A stretch of DNA of 64,000 nt, taken from positions 37,594 to 101,593 of the forward strand of contig CAKPCK010000005.1 of assembly GCA_934141555.1 (NCBI GenBank), given 5' to 3'. Each line of letters begins with the position of its first letter. Positions within the stretch are counted from its first letter, which is position 1. The notes beneath the pieces were generated by a model. That model was given only the letters and a program-made list of their open reading frames with translations. It did not search any database and was not told the origin of the DNA. The position numbers were made by a program, and so were the translations under genes. Positions 1 to 7,662 of this stretch are shown here, one piece after another. The DNA comes from an uncultured Clostridia bacterium. GTDB lineage: Bacteria > Bacillota > Clostridia > TANB77 > CAG-508.

Positions 1-98
1 TCTCCTGTTGATATTTGTGGTAATCCTGTTTGTTCACTGATTAACCCTGCAACAGTTCCTTTTCCTGTTCCTTGTGCTCCTAACATAATTATATTCAT
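1..98 (-). CDS. adk: Adenylate kinase, N-terminal fragment
   Basis: The minus strand starting at position 98 encodes [20 protein letters not shown] and continues off the left edge. GxxGxGKGT is the Walker A loop of adenylate kinase (ATP + AMP to 2 ADP), and the next visible residues (PQISTG) match the AMP-binding segment normally written PHISTGD. Only about 32 residues are in the window, so the LID and core cannot be checked. The usual GAPGxGKGT is GAQGTGKGT here, a mild variant. The gene is separated from the upstream minus-strand gene by two hairpins (203-233 and 273-301), so it probably has its own promoter. Confidence 0.85.
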   Translation of the reverse strand, partial: MNIIMLGAQGTGKGTVAGLISEQTGLPQISTG

Positions 99-202
99 AT
101 TTTTTCTTTCCTTTCTTGAGGTTTAATTAGCTCTTATTACTATTTTTCCTCTCTTTTAGGCTATATGCCTATTTTTGACGACTATATTTTACTCTAAAAT
201 CA

Positions 203-233
203 AAAAAATAGCAAGTCTTTCTTGCTATTTTTT
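203..233. terminator. Bidirectional hairpin terminator
   Basis: A perfect 13-bp stem (203-215 with 221-233, 5-nt loop) has runs of A on one arm and T on the other, so it can terminate in either direction. It sits between adk and the orphan gene at 314-694 and backs up the hairpin at 273-301. Confidence 0.7.
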
Positions 234-272
234 CCCTTTTTTGTTTATTTTATTACTTATTATAAAAAATTT

Positions 273-301
273 AAGAGGATAGGCCAAAAGCCTACCCTCT
301 T
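273..301 (-). terminator. Terminator of the 314-694 gene
   Basis: The stem 273-284/290-301 pairs at 11 of 12 positions with a GC-rich core. On the minus strand it is followed by an AAATTTTTT tail. It lies 13 nt past the stop codon of the gene at 314-694. Confidence 0.75.
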
Positions 302-313
302 TTTGGAGCTCAA

Positions 314-694
314 TCAATAGTGATGACAATCCCTAATTATCATAATCCTGACAGCAAGCAAAAAGAACATTGCACCTCCCAGCACAATATTTGAAGCCAA
401 ATCCATAGGCTGCATTACCCAGACTACAAATGCAGATAATACTGCTGCCCAGATGATCCAAAAAATGGTTCCAAGAGCACTCTTCATCTTTGCTCTTCTT
501 TCATTGGCCTCGCTTTCTTCTTTCTGTTTCTGCATTGCTGCGTATTTTTCCAGTGCATAACCAGACTCAATCCCAGAACTATGGTTCTCTACTCCACATC
601 CAGGCATAGTCCCAGAAATATTAGTGTACATTCCACGACCATAAGTGTCGTTAGAAAAATTGATGGCGTCGTTCATTTTGCTGTTTCTATTCAT
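314..694 (-). CDS. Small two-helix membrane protein, unknown function, atypical codon use
   Basis: Unrecognised 126-residue protein. The start at 694 is chosen because GGAGG lies 8 nt upstream; a longer in-frame start at 715 would place this ribosome site inside the gene. The N-terminal half is polar and rich in Asn, Gly and Ser. A charged EESEANERRAKMK stretch follows, then two adjacent hydrophobic helices and a RDCHHY tail, suggesting a membrane-anchored protein with a soluble N-terminal part. Codons ending in C or G are much commoner than in neighbouring genes. It has its own promoter (784-812) and terminator (273-301), so it is a free-standing unit and looks transferred. Function unknown. 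Confidence 0.75.
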   Translation of the reverse strand: MNRNSKMNDAINFSNDTYGRGMYTNISGTMPGCGVENHSSGIESGYALEKYAAMQKQKEESEANERRAKMKSALGTIFWIIWAAVLSAFVVWVMQPMDLASNIVLGGAMFFLLAVRIMIIRDCHHY

Positions 695-783
695 TGATTT
701 TTCCTCCATTTGCATAAATTCTTTTTGGAATTTAACTGTTAAAGAATTTAATGCATTCCTAAAAGGTTGTTTCGTACTTTTTT

Positions 784-812
784 ATTTTAACATCATTTAC
801 ATAAAATGTCAA
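784..812 (-). promoter_or_regulatory. Sigma-A promoter with CATTTTATGTAAATG spacer
   Basis: The -35 TTGACA is at 812-807, the spacer is 17 nt, and the -10 TAAAAT is at 789-784, reading toward the 314-694 gene. The first part of the spacer (TTTTATGTAAA) is the same as in the promoters at 34738 and 35352. Confidence 0.8.
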
Positions 813-881
813 GATTTCTATAAAAAAAAGCCAAGGTTTCTACTTTTTAGTTTCCACCCAAGCTATTTGCATAATTTTTTC

Positions 882-1220
882 TTAAATATTTTTCTTTTTT
901 CCAAAAGTTACTTCTTGAAACAAGAAATCTTTTACTTTTTTCCAAGTAACTTCTTGATGTAAAAATTCATTAATTTCATTTTCTACTTTTTGTTCATATG
1001 GTGTTAATTCAATTTTTACTTCATAGAATAATACTGATTTTACTTTATTCCAAAAAGTATTTTTTGTTGGTAAGTTTGTTCCAACACTTGCATTAACTGT
1101 ATTTTCCCCATTTATATTTATTGCATTTTCAATTCCAATTCCGCTATTCTCACATTTTTGTATTGGTTCATCTGTTTTTACTCCACCAAAAACTCCTGAA
1201 ATCCCTTCAATATTTGCCAT
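882..1220 (-). CDS. Hypothetical 112-residue protein with repeated KVKxxLFxEV motif
   Basis: No family recognised. The N-terminal half is Gly/Asn-rich (GISGVFGGVK, ININGENTVNASVG). The C-terminal half holds two related segments, FWNKVKSVLFYEVKI and WKKVKDFLFQEVTF, suggesting an internal duplication. No signal peptide or membrane helix is seen. AAAGGAGG lies before the start, and a promoter-like TTGAAA, 17 nt, TATAAA precedes it in the 1221-1300 gap. Codon use is typical of the native AT-rich genes. It follows mtaB but probably has its own promoter. Confidence 0.65.
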   Translation of the reverse strand: MANIEGISGVFGGVKTDEPIQKCENSGIGIENAININGENTVNASVGTNLPTKNTFWNKVKSVLFYEVKIELTPYEQKVENEINEFLHQEVTWKKVKDFLFQEVTFGKKKNI

Positions 1221-1334
1221 GCTAATTCCTCCTTTGTGTTTTTATTCATATTATATTTATATACTATATCTAGCTTTTTTTCAAGTTTATTTATATTAAG
1301 TTTGTATTACAATAATATTACATTTGTAACATTT

Positions 1335-2627
1335 TTATCCAATAACATATTCTGTTTCTGCTTTTTTTATATTTACTTTTTCTATTTTATTTTCTAGTTC
1401 TTCATTTGTTTTATATTCAACTAATATGTAATTTTGAGTATGTCCTTTATAATAACCTTCCTTATTTTTTTCTTCAAATAATATATCTACATCTTTTCCG
1501 ATTAAATTTTGATTATATTGTTTTTGATTTTCATTTGATAATTCTATCAATCTCTTGCTTCTTTTTTCTTTTACGTCACCTTGAATTTGATCTGGCATTT
1601 TGGCTGCAACTGTTCCTTTTCTTGGTGAATATGGAAATACATGCATTTTATAAAAATTAATTTTTTTCAAATAATTATATGTTATTTCAAAGTCTTCATT
1701 AGTTTCACCTGGAAATCCAACTATTATATCTGTTGTTAATATCACATCATCATAATATCTTCTTAGTCTTTGTACGATTTCTTCAAACTCTTCTGTTGTA
1801 TATTTTCTATTCATTCTTTTTAATGTATTATTACAACCACTTTGTAATGATAAATGAAAGTGATGACATATTTTTTCAAGTTTTATTAGTCTTTGCATAA
1901 ATTCTTCTGTTATTATTTTTGGTTCTAATGAGCCTAATCTTATTCTGACTATTCCATCTACTTTATTTATTTCTTCTAGTAAATCTATTAATCCTATATT
2001 TTCCTCAAAGTCTTTTCCATATGATGCAAGATGTATTCCTGTTATTACAACCTCTTTTATTCCTTTTTGCGCAATTTGTTCTATTTCTTTTATTATACTA
2101 TCTATTTTCCTGCTACGTACTCTTCCTCTTGCATATGGAATTATGCAATATGAACAAAATTGATTACATCCATCTTGTACTTTTATTACTGCTCTTATTT
2201 TTTCTGTATATGATATTTGTCCCATATCTTCAAATTCTTTTTGTGTTGATATGTCTTGAACTGATATTAATTTTTGTTTTTGTTCAAAATATTTTTCTAC
2301 ATATTTAACTATATCTCTTTTTTCTTCATTTCCAAGTACAACATCAATTTCTGGCATTTTTTCTAGTTCTTCTTTTGAGCTTTGAGCATAACAACCTGTT
2401 GCTACTATTATAGCATCTTTATTCTTATCTTTTACTTTTCTTAATGCTTGTCTTGATTTCCTATCAGACATATTTGTAACTGTACATGTGTTTACAACAC
2501 ATATATCTGATACATCATCTATTTCTACAATTTCATATCCATTCTCTTGAAATTTTTGCATCATAGCATTTGTTTCATATTGATTTACTTTACATCCTAA
2601 TGTGATAAATGATACTCTTTTTTTCAT
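1335..2627 (-). CDS. mtaB: tRNA threonylcarbamoyladenosine methylthiotransferase MtaB
   Basis: A radical-SAM methylthiotransferase that converts t6A37 to ms2t6A37 in ANN-decoding tRNAs. Visible are the N-terminal UPF0004 domain with conserved cysteines (LGCKVNQYE, VNTCTVT, ATGCYAQ), the radical-SAM motif CNQFCSYC followed by IIPYARGR, and a C-terminal TRAM domain. CKVNQYET and VNTCTVTNMSD are typical of MtaB rather than MiaB or RimO. Its 430 residues are normal for the family. It starts 16 nt after the ROK kinase stop, so the two are probably cotranscribed. A second family member, rimO, is at 14115. Confidence 0.93.
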   Translation of the reverse strand: MKKRVSFITLGCKVNQYETNAMMQKFQENGYEIVEIDDVSDICVVNTCTVTNMSDRKSRQALRKVKDKNKDAIIVATGCYAQSSKEELEKMPEIDVVLGNEEKRDIVKYVEKYFEQKQKLISVQDISTQKEFEDMGQISYTEKIRAVIKVQDGCNQFCSYCIIPYARGRVRSRKIDSIIKEIEQIAQKGIKEVVITGIHLASYGKDFEENIGLIDLLEEINKVDGIVRIRLGSLEPKIITEEFMQRLIKLEKICHHFHLSLQSGCNNTLKRMNRKYTTEEFEEIVQRLRRYYDDVILTTDIIVGFPGETNEDFEITYNYLKKINFYKMHVFPYSPRKGTVAAKMPDQIQGDVKEKRSKRLIELSNENQKQYNQNLIGKDVDILFEEKNKEGYYKGHTQNYILVEYKTNEELENKIEKVNIKKAETEYVIG

Positions 2628-2643
2628 TTTATTTCATTCCTTT

Positions 2644-3555
2644 TTATATTAGAGTTGCTCCTATAATTCCTGCATCGTTTTCGAATTTTGCAAGCTGAAT
2701 TATTATATCATTTCTTTTGTTAAATAGCAAGTTTCCTGTTAAAAGTTGTTTTTTTAATGGTTCTAGTAATATTTCCTTATAATCTGCAAATCCTCCGCCT
2801 ATTAATATTTTTTCTGGTTCAAATATATTAATCAGATTTGATATTCCTATTGCTAAGTTTTCTATATATTCATTTAAGAAATATTTTAATCTTACATCAT
2901 CTTTATTATTTAATATAATTTTTATTATTTCTTCATTTCTAAGAGTTGTTAAATTAAATTCATACGCAATTTTTTCTTTAAATCTTTTTAAGCTTGCATA
3001 TACTTCAAAACAACCTCTTTTTCCACAATTACATTGTAATCCATTTTTTTGTATTATCATATGACTAAATTCAAATCCTGGTACATCATTAGCTTCTAAT
3101 ACTTTTCCATTATATATTACAGCTCCACCTACTCCTGTTCCAATACATAGAAATAGTCCATTTTCACATTCACTAAAATTTCCATATTTTTGTTCTGCTA
3201 ATGCTGAACATTTTGCATCATTTTTTAATTTTACTTTTGTTCTTGTCTCTTTTTCTATTATTGGTGTTATTTCATAATTTTCTATCCCTAAGTTTACTGC
3301 TTTTATAATTGTCGTTTGATTTACTGTTCCTGGTACTGCTATTCCTACATTTTCTACAAAGTCCATTTTTTGATATTCTTTTACTGTTTGTATTATGAAT
3401 TGTGTTATTTCTTCTTTTAAGTTTTTTCTGCTTATTTGACTTTCATTTTCGACTTTTTCTACTATATATTTTTCTTTTTTCTGTTGTATGTTCCCGAATT
3501 GGTCTACTAGTCCTATTCCTACATGGCTTCCGCCTATATCTATTCCTATTTTCAT
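2644..3555 (-). CDS. ROK-family sugar kinase, probable glucokinase
   Basis: A cytoplasmic ATP-dependent hexose kinase of the ROK family, 303 residues. Evidence is the N-terminal phosphate loop IGIDIGGSHVGIGLVD, the second phosphate motif IGTGVGGAVIYNGK, the catalytic-region ELKNDAKCSALAE (Asp of the ND pair) and the ROK zinc signature CNCGKRGCFE. There is no N-terminal helix-turn-helix, so it is a kinase rather than a NagC/XylR-type repressor. Glucose is the likeliest substrate by family; N-acetylmannosamine or fructose cannot be excluded. It lies immediately upstream of mtaB. Confidence 0.88.
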   Translation of the reverse strand: MKIGIDIGGSHVGIGLVDQFGNIQQKKEKYIVEKVENESQISRKNLKEEITQFIIQTVKEYQKMDFVENVGIAVPGTVNQTTIIKAVNLGIENYEITPIIEKETRTKVKLKNDAKCSALAEQKYGNFSECENGLFLCIGTGVGGAVIYNGKVLEANDVPGFEFSHMIIQKNGLQCNCGKRGCFEVYASLKRFKEKIAYEFNLTTLRNEEIIKIILNNKDDVRLKYFLNEYIENLAIGISNLINIFEPEKILIGGGFADYKEILLEPLKKQLLTGNLLFNKRNDIIIQLAKFENDAGIIGATLI

Positions 3556-3614
3556 TTGTTTGTTACCTTTCTTTTTCTATTTTGTAACATTATTAGATAT
3601 TTTGATATTATCAT

Positions 3615-3649
3615 AAAAGACCTAAAATATCAACTATTTTAGATCTTTT
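3615..3649 (-). terminator. Hairpin terminator downstream of the FGE-like surface protein
   Basis: The stem 615-629/635-649 (offset 3000) pairs at 14 of 15 positions around a 5-nt loop, with T-rich flanks. A second imperfect hairpin (GATACTG/CAGTATC) lies just before it at about 3675-3715. Confidence 0.6.
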
Positions 3650-3729
3650 ATCTATATATTTTATGAGGGTGTATCTGGTACTGATACTGTTCAATGTTGC
3701 AGTATCAGGATACAGTGATTCATAATATC

Positions 3730-5661
3730 CTACTTAATATAAAGTACTGAACGACTACCATAGCTACCGGTGCTGTAGACACTATTTATCATAGAACTTG
3801 CGTAGTCACTCCTCTCGTTATTGCCTCCATATAAGAGCCTGCCGTAAGTAGAATTGGCCTCTGTAGTCCATTCCATCACATTTCCTGCCATGTCATAAAT
3901 ATTATTTGTTTTTGTATATTCGGTACTTCCTGTTGGAATTAATGGAGATGTGCCAATTTCCTTTGTTTCTGTTGTTGTTGGCATTTCTGCATCTTTGGCT
4001 ATGTAATTAAATGTTGACTTATAATAATTTCCAAATGTCGTTGAATCATATCCAACTAATTCGTATGTTAATGTTGTTCCTTCTGAATTGGTTGCTCCTG
4101 AACTTACTAGCCACTCTACTGTTTCATCCCATAAACTTCCTGTTATCATCATTGTTTTTATATTATTATTATTTCCTTTTAATGCTAAACATCTTTTATA
4201 ACTTGTATACCAATTCATATTGTCATTGCTAGTATTCATCTTTTTTACCACTGACGTTGTATTATTTTCATATCCTAATTCATATCTTCCTATATAAAAT
4301 CCTCCATATTTTTTTATGCTTTCTATTATTTCTAAATAATTTTGTTCTAATTCTTGGGCTAACATCTCATATCTATTTTCTCCTAATCCACTACTATGCA
4401 TAAGTGAATATCCATCTGTGTCATGTTGATATGATCCTGTTCTACCTACTACATCTGGTTCTCTATCACTATTTATATCCGTTATACTCATTATTCCATT
4501 TATTTCTGTCCAATTTCTATTTGACCTTTTTGAATATGAATGAATATAATATAATTTTCCCCATACTTTTCCATTACTATCTACTCCATATATTCTTGAT
4601 GGATCATTTACTGGTACCCATACATATTGATTTCTTTCCTTTTGTAAATCAAATATATTTTTTGTCTGTTGTTCTTCTAAAGTTAATTCTGTTGAATCTG
4701 TTGTACTTGTATCATCAGCTGTTGTGTCTGCTTCAATCTCTATTATGCTTACCGTTTCTTCATTTTCTTTTGTTGATTTTGTCTCTTTATTTTCTTCAAT
4801 TATTTCTTCTTTTTTTGTACTTTTAGTACTACTTGTTGTTGAAGATGTTACATTTTGCTGTGTTGCTTCTGTTACATTATTACTTTCTTCTCTTTTGGTT
4901 GTTTCTGTTATTTTATTTTCCTTTTCATTCTTTGTACTACTTGTGCTTTCACTTATATGTGTATTTGTTGTATTACTAGATTTTTCTACTTTTAATTTAT
5001 CTATACTTTCTGTACTAGATGTATTAGTAGATTGTGTTTTATTATTTTCTGTGTTCACTGTTGTTTTTTGTGTATTTGGACTTTTTGTATTTTCTGTTGT
5101 AGATTCCGTATTCGTACTTTTTGTGCTATTAGTAGACTGTATTTCAATTGTATTTGTACTTTCTGTACTCATTGTTGTCTCTTGTGTATTTTTACTTTGG
5201 GTATTTCCTGTTGTTGACTGTGTTATTATGCTCTTTGTACTATTAGTAGACTGTGTCCCAATTGATTTTGTATTTTGACTATTTACTAATATTGTACTCC
5301 AATCAACATCACCTTCATATATTACAAATCCTTTATTTGCTGATGTTTCTCCATCTATTTTTGATGCTGTATATCCTTTGGGTACTGGCACTTTTATTAC
5401 ATTTCCATTGCTATCTTTATCTTCTACTATATTTCCATTATCATCTTTTGTTGTACTTGTTACATATATAGCATATTGATTTATTTCACTCTCATTTACT
5501 GCATTTTTATTTTCATTTGCTTGAAGCATTGTTGTTATTACTTTTACTGTCGTTATTGCTACTATTATTGCTATTATTGTTCCTACAATCCCTACTGTTA
5601 AACTTAAATTTAACTCTATTACTATAGGCCCTTGTTTTTGCTTTTTATTATTCAATTTCAT
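3730..5661 (-). CDS. Membrane-anchored Thr/Ser-rich surface protein with C-terminal FGE/SUMF1-like domain
   Basis: 643 residues. One transmembrane helix near residues 18-45 acts as a signal anchor. A long low-complexity stalk of Thr, Ser, Asn, Lys and Glu follows (about residues 130-330, repeats such as STNSTKS and TQST). The C-terminal domain begins near NQYVWVPVNDPSRIY and carries GGFYIGRYELGY, SLWDETVEWL and YDMAGNVMEWT, the core of the sulfatase-modifying/FGE-like lectin fold. This domain class is used by generating enzymes and by surface ligand-binding proteins. No sulfatase is nearby, so a surface role is more likely. The start at 5661 (ATG) is preferred over the adjacent GTG. The stalk repeat is probably length-variable. 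Confidence 0.75.
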   Translation of the reverse strand: MKLNNKKQKQGPIVIELNLSLTVGIVGTIIAIIVAITTVKVITTMLQANENKNAVNESEINQYAIYVTSTTKDDNGNIVEDKDSNGNVIKVPVPKGYTASKIDGETSANKGFVIYEGDVDWSTILVNSQNTKSIGTQSTNSTKSIITQSTTGNTQSKNTQETTMSTESTNTIEIQSTNSTKSTNTESTTENTKSPNTQKTTVNTENNKTQSTNTSSTESIDKLKVEKSSNTTNTHISESTSSTKNEKENKITETTKREESNNVTEATQQNVTSSTTSSTKSTKKEEIIEENKETKSTKENEETVSIIEIEADTTADDTSTTDSTELTLEEQQTKNIFDLQKERNQYVWVPVNDPSRIYGVDSNGKVWGKLYYIHSYSKRSNRNWTEINGIMSITDINSDREPDVVGRTGSYQHDTDGYSLMHSSGLGENRYEMLAQELEQNYLEIIESIKKYGGFYIGRYELGYENNTTSVVKKMNTSNDNMNWYTSYKRCLALKGNNNNIKTMMITGSLWDETVEWLVSSGATNSEGTTLTYELVGYDSTTFGNYYKSTFNYIAKDAEMPTTTETKEIGTSPLIPTGSTEYTKTNNIYDMAGNVMEWTTEANSTYGRLLYGGNNERSDYASSMINSVYSTGSYGSRSVLYIK

Positions 5662-5836
5662 CACTTCTTTCGTATCATACTAAAAAAATAATAACATATC
5701 TCATACAAAAGCACAATACATTTGTTATAATTTTTAACAATGTTATTGTAAGTTGCATTCAAAACTCATTAGACCAAATTGATTAAAAAAATATGAAGAT
5801 TCTGATACTTCTAATCAAAAATTAAATGTCTAGTTC

Positions 5837-5865
5837 TTGCTTTTTTCCACTTTTTAGAGTACAAT
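5837..5865 (+). promoter_or_regulatory. Promoter of smpB
   Basis: TTGCTT at 5837-5842, a 17-nt spacer, TACAAT at 5860-5865, then a GAAAGGA ribosome site 10 nt before the ATG at 5888. Confidence 0.65.
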
Positions 5866-5887
5866 ATTTTCGAAAGGAATTATATTT

Positions 5888-6352
5888 ATGGAGACAAAAT
5901 TAATTGCAAAAAATCCAGTTGCATATCACAATTTTAATATTGAAGATAAATATGAAGCTGGAATTGTTTTATCTGGAACAGAAATAAAATCTATAAGAGC
6001 TGGGAAAGTTAATTTAAAAGATAGTTATGCTGGTTTTAAAGATGGAGAATGTTATATATATTCTATGCACATAAGCCCATATGAACATGGAAATATTTAT
6101 AATAAAGATCCTCTACGTGATAGAAAATTATTATTAAATAAAAGAGAATTATTAAAATTATATTCAAAAGTAAAAGTTGATGGTTATTCTTTAGTACCTA
6201 TTTCTCTATATTTTAAAGGTAGTTTAGTAAAACTTGAATTAGGTGTTGGAAAAGGTAAAAAGCTTTATGATAAACGTCAAGATATTGCCAAAAAAGATGC
6301 TGAAAGAAGAATGCAAAAAGCTATGAGACAAAAAATAAGAGATAATAGCTAA
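5888..6352 (+). CDS. smpB: SsrA-binding protein SmpB
   Basis: The protein partner of tmRNA in rescue of stalled ribosomes. Its 154 residues and motifs fit the family: N-terminal [20 protein letters not shown], then [37 protein letters not shown] and the basic C-terminal tail [19 protein letters not shown]. It is one of very few native genes on the plus strand here and is monocistronic, with its own promoter and a strong terminator at 371-397 (offset 6000). No tmRNA gene was found beside it. Confidence 0.95.
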   Translation: METKLIAKNPVAYHNFNIEDKYEAGIVLSGTEIKSIRAGKVNLKDSYAGFKDGECYIYSMHISPYEHGNIYNKDPLRDRKLLLNKRELLKLYSKVKVDGYSLVPISLYFKGSLVKLELGVGKGKKLYDKRQDIAKKDAERRMQKAMRQKIRDNS

Positions 6353-6370
6353 TAACTTTATAATATATAG

Positions 6371-6397
6371 AAAAAATCACCTAATAGGTGATTTTTT
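6371..6397. terminator. Bidirectional terminator between smpB and the DUF1540 gene
   Basis: A perfect 12-bp stem (AAAAAATCACCT and its complement) with a 3-nt loop, followed by T on the plus strand and by A/T on the minus strand. It serves the convergent smpB and the DUF1540 gene. Confidence 0.85.
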
Positions 6398-6421
6398 TAC
6401 GCAAAATATCCTATTTTACAA

Positions 6422-6589
6422 CTAATTATTGCTACATTCATAACTTCCACATTTTGATTCATCAGATTTCATTGAATTATTATTTGGTGTAGGAACTACA
6501 TTGATTGCATGTAATGTACAACATTTTGAATTTTCATCTTGATATGCACAACTTTGAACAGTACAATTTATTCTTTGATTTTTTTCCAT
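6422..6589 (-). CDS. Small cysteine-rich DUF1540 protein
   Basis: 55 residues: MEKNQRINCTVQSCAYQ, then NSKCCTLHAINVVPTPN and a C-terminal SKCGSYECSNN. The spacing C-x4-C-x7-CC with a following I/V-x-V, and a late CxxYxC, is the DUF1540 pattern, a short predicted metal-binding domain common in Clostridia. AGGAGG lies 6 nt before the ATG at 6589. Function is unknown; several DUF1540 proteins have been linked with spores, but nothing here proves that. Confidence 0.8.
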   Translation of the reverse strand: MEKNQRINCTVQSCAYQDENSKCCTLHAINVVPTPNNNSMKSDESKCGSYECSNN

Positions 6590-6702
6590 AATAACCTCCT
6601 GATAAATAATAGAACATTTTTATTATGCTCTTTTATTATAATTTTATTCTAATGAATATTTTTATTTTTTTATCCAATAATATTTATTGAAAGGATTTTA
6701 TT

Positions 6703-6984
6703 ATGAATGCAAGAGTAATTTTATTATCAAAAAAAGATGGAGATATTGAAGAATTTTTAAATAAATTTTCAAATACAAAAATAGAACTAGAAAAATCTAA
6801 TATTTGGCAAAAAGACTTTTCTAATCCTATTGAAATTTCTGAAATTATTGCCGCATTTATCGACAATATTAATTCTTTTAGTTTAATTATGTGGATTACC
6901 CTTGATAAAAATATTTTCATCAAAGTTTCACCATCAAATTCAAATGATATTATAAAATATTTATTTGAAAGATATCCTTATTAG
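6703..6984 (+). CDS. Hypothetical 93-residue protein
   Basis: Unrecognised, short and soluble, with no signal peptide. Sequence features are MNARVILLSKKDGDIEEFLNKFSN and a C-terminal DIIKYLFERYPY. A GAAAGGA ribosome site lies 8 nt upstream. It is convergent with the SecF-like gene, and the two overlap by 4 nt at their stops. Codon use is native. Possibly a small regulator; no function can be assigned. Confidence 0.6.
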   Translation: MNARVILLSKKDGDIEEFLNKFSNTKIELEKSNIWQKDFSNPIEISEIIAAFIDNINSFSLIMWITLDKNIFIKVSPSNSNDIIKYLFERYPY

Positions 6985-7610
6985 TTTTTATCAGCTTGTT
7001 TTTCTACTCTAATAACAGTATATGTTATAGATGCTAAATATACTGCCAATACTAATGTTGGTGTATATACTCCCACTGGTATTCTAGTAATTGCTATTAA
7101 ACTAATTAATAATATTTCACAAAAAGCCGGAATAGCTATTGTTTGTAATAAAACATTTAAAATACCTTTTTCACGATATCTTACAACCATATAAACTAAT
7201 ATTATAATAAATGATAATATAAATGGTAAAATATATTTTTTAAACATATCTCTTATTCGTGTAGCTGGTATATCTTTTACTTCTGTTTTTTCAGCAGTTT
7301 GTTCAAATTCATAGTTTTCTTTAACTTTATTTACTATTGAATCCTTTTGCTCATCTGATATAGATTTGGCTCTTATTGTTACCATATCTTGATATATTTC
7401 TATTGTTTGAACCATATTTTGTTTTCCAAGCACTTCATTAGCTATACTTTTTATTTTATTTACATCTACTTCACTTGCTACATATATATCAATTTTTTGA
7501 CTATCTTGATATCTTAATTGCTTATTAAATCCAATTGTAGATGTTACTATAATTCCAGCAATTATTATTATCATTGCTATTGCTAATATAATTACATTTT
7601 TCTTTTTCAT
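6981..7610 (-). CDS. Degenerate, short SecF-like membrane protein
   Basis: 209 residues. One N-terminal helix (about 5-25), an extracytoplasmic P4-like domain (VDVNKIKSIANEVLGKQN, IRAKSISDEQKDSIVNKVKENY), then three helices ending at YLASITYTVIRVEKQADKN. The order matches SecF TM1-P4-TM2-4. Normal SecF carries a conserved Asp in GYSxxDTxVxxDRIRE and has two further helices; here the aligned segment reads LAVYLASITYTVIRVEKQ, with no Asp, and the protein stops there. It follows the SecD-like gene. The start is set at ATG 7610; the Shine-Dalgarno at 7653-7650 is separated from it by a 12-bp hairpin. An in-frame TTG at 7622 is the alternative. Function in protein export is inferred only. Confidence 0.7.
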   Translation of the reverse strand: MKKKNVIILAIAMIIIIAGIIVTSTIGFNKQLRYQDSQKIDIYVASEVDVNKIKSIANEVLGKQNMVQTIEIYQDMVTIRAKSISDEQKDSIVNKVKENYEFEQTAEKTEVKDIPATRIRDMFKKYILPFILSFIIILVYMVVRYREKGILNVLLQTIAIPAFCEILLISLIAITRIPVGVYTPTLVLAVYLASITYTVIRVEKQADKN

Positions 7611-7620
7611 TTTTTCTAGC

Positions 7621-7653
7621 AAGTACTAACTTTAACAAGTTAGTACTTTCTCC
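7621..7653 (-). promoter_or_regulatory. Hairpin inserted between ribosome site and start codon of secF-like gene
   Basis: GGAG (7653-7650) is followed by a perfect 12-bp stem (7648-7637 with 7632-7621, 4-nt loop), then 10 nt and the ATG at 7610. Folding would bring the ribosome site to normal distance. It is not followed by a T run, so it is not a good terminator. Confidence 0.6.
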
Positions 7654-7662
7654 TTTCTAAGA

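Noticed and set aside
4800..5290. Possible CRISPR-like or VNTR array because of short repeats
   Set aside because: The repeats are degenerate in-frame codons for Thr/Ser/Asn/Lys with no constant repeat and spacer lengths, so they are protein repeats.
4404..5471. Several long plus-strand frames opposite the Thr/Ser-rich surface protein
   Set aside because: They are antisense shadows of a low-complexity gene, made of Leu/Phe/Val runs with no ribosome site or recognisable domain.
6353..6421. tmRNA gene directly after smpB
   Set aside because: Only a terminator hairpin is present; no tRNA-Ala-like ends or tag frame.
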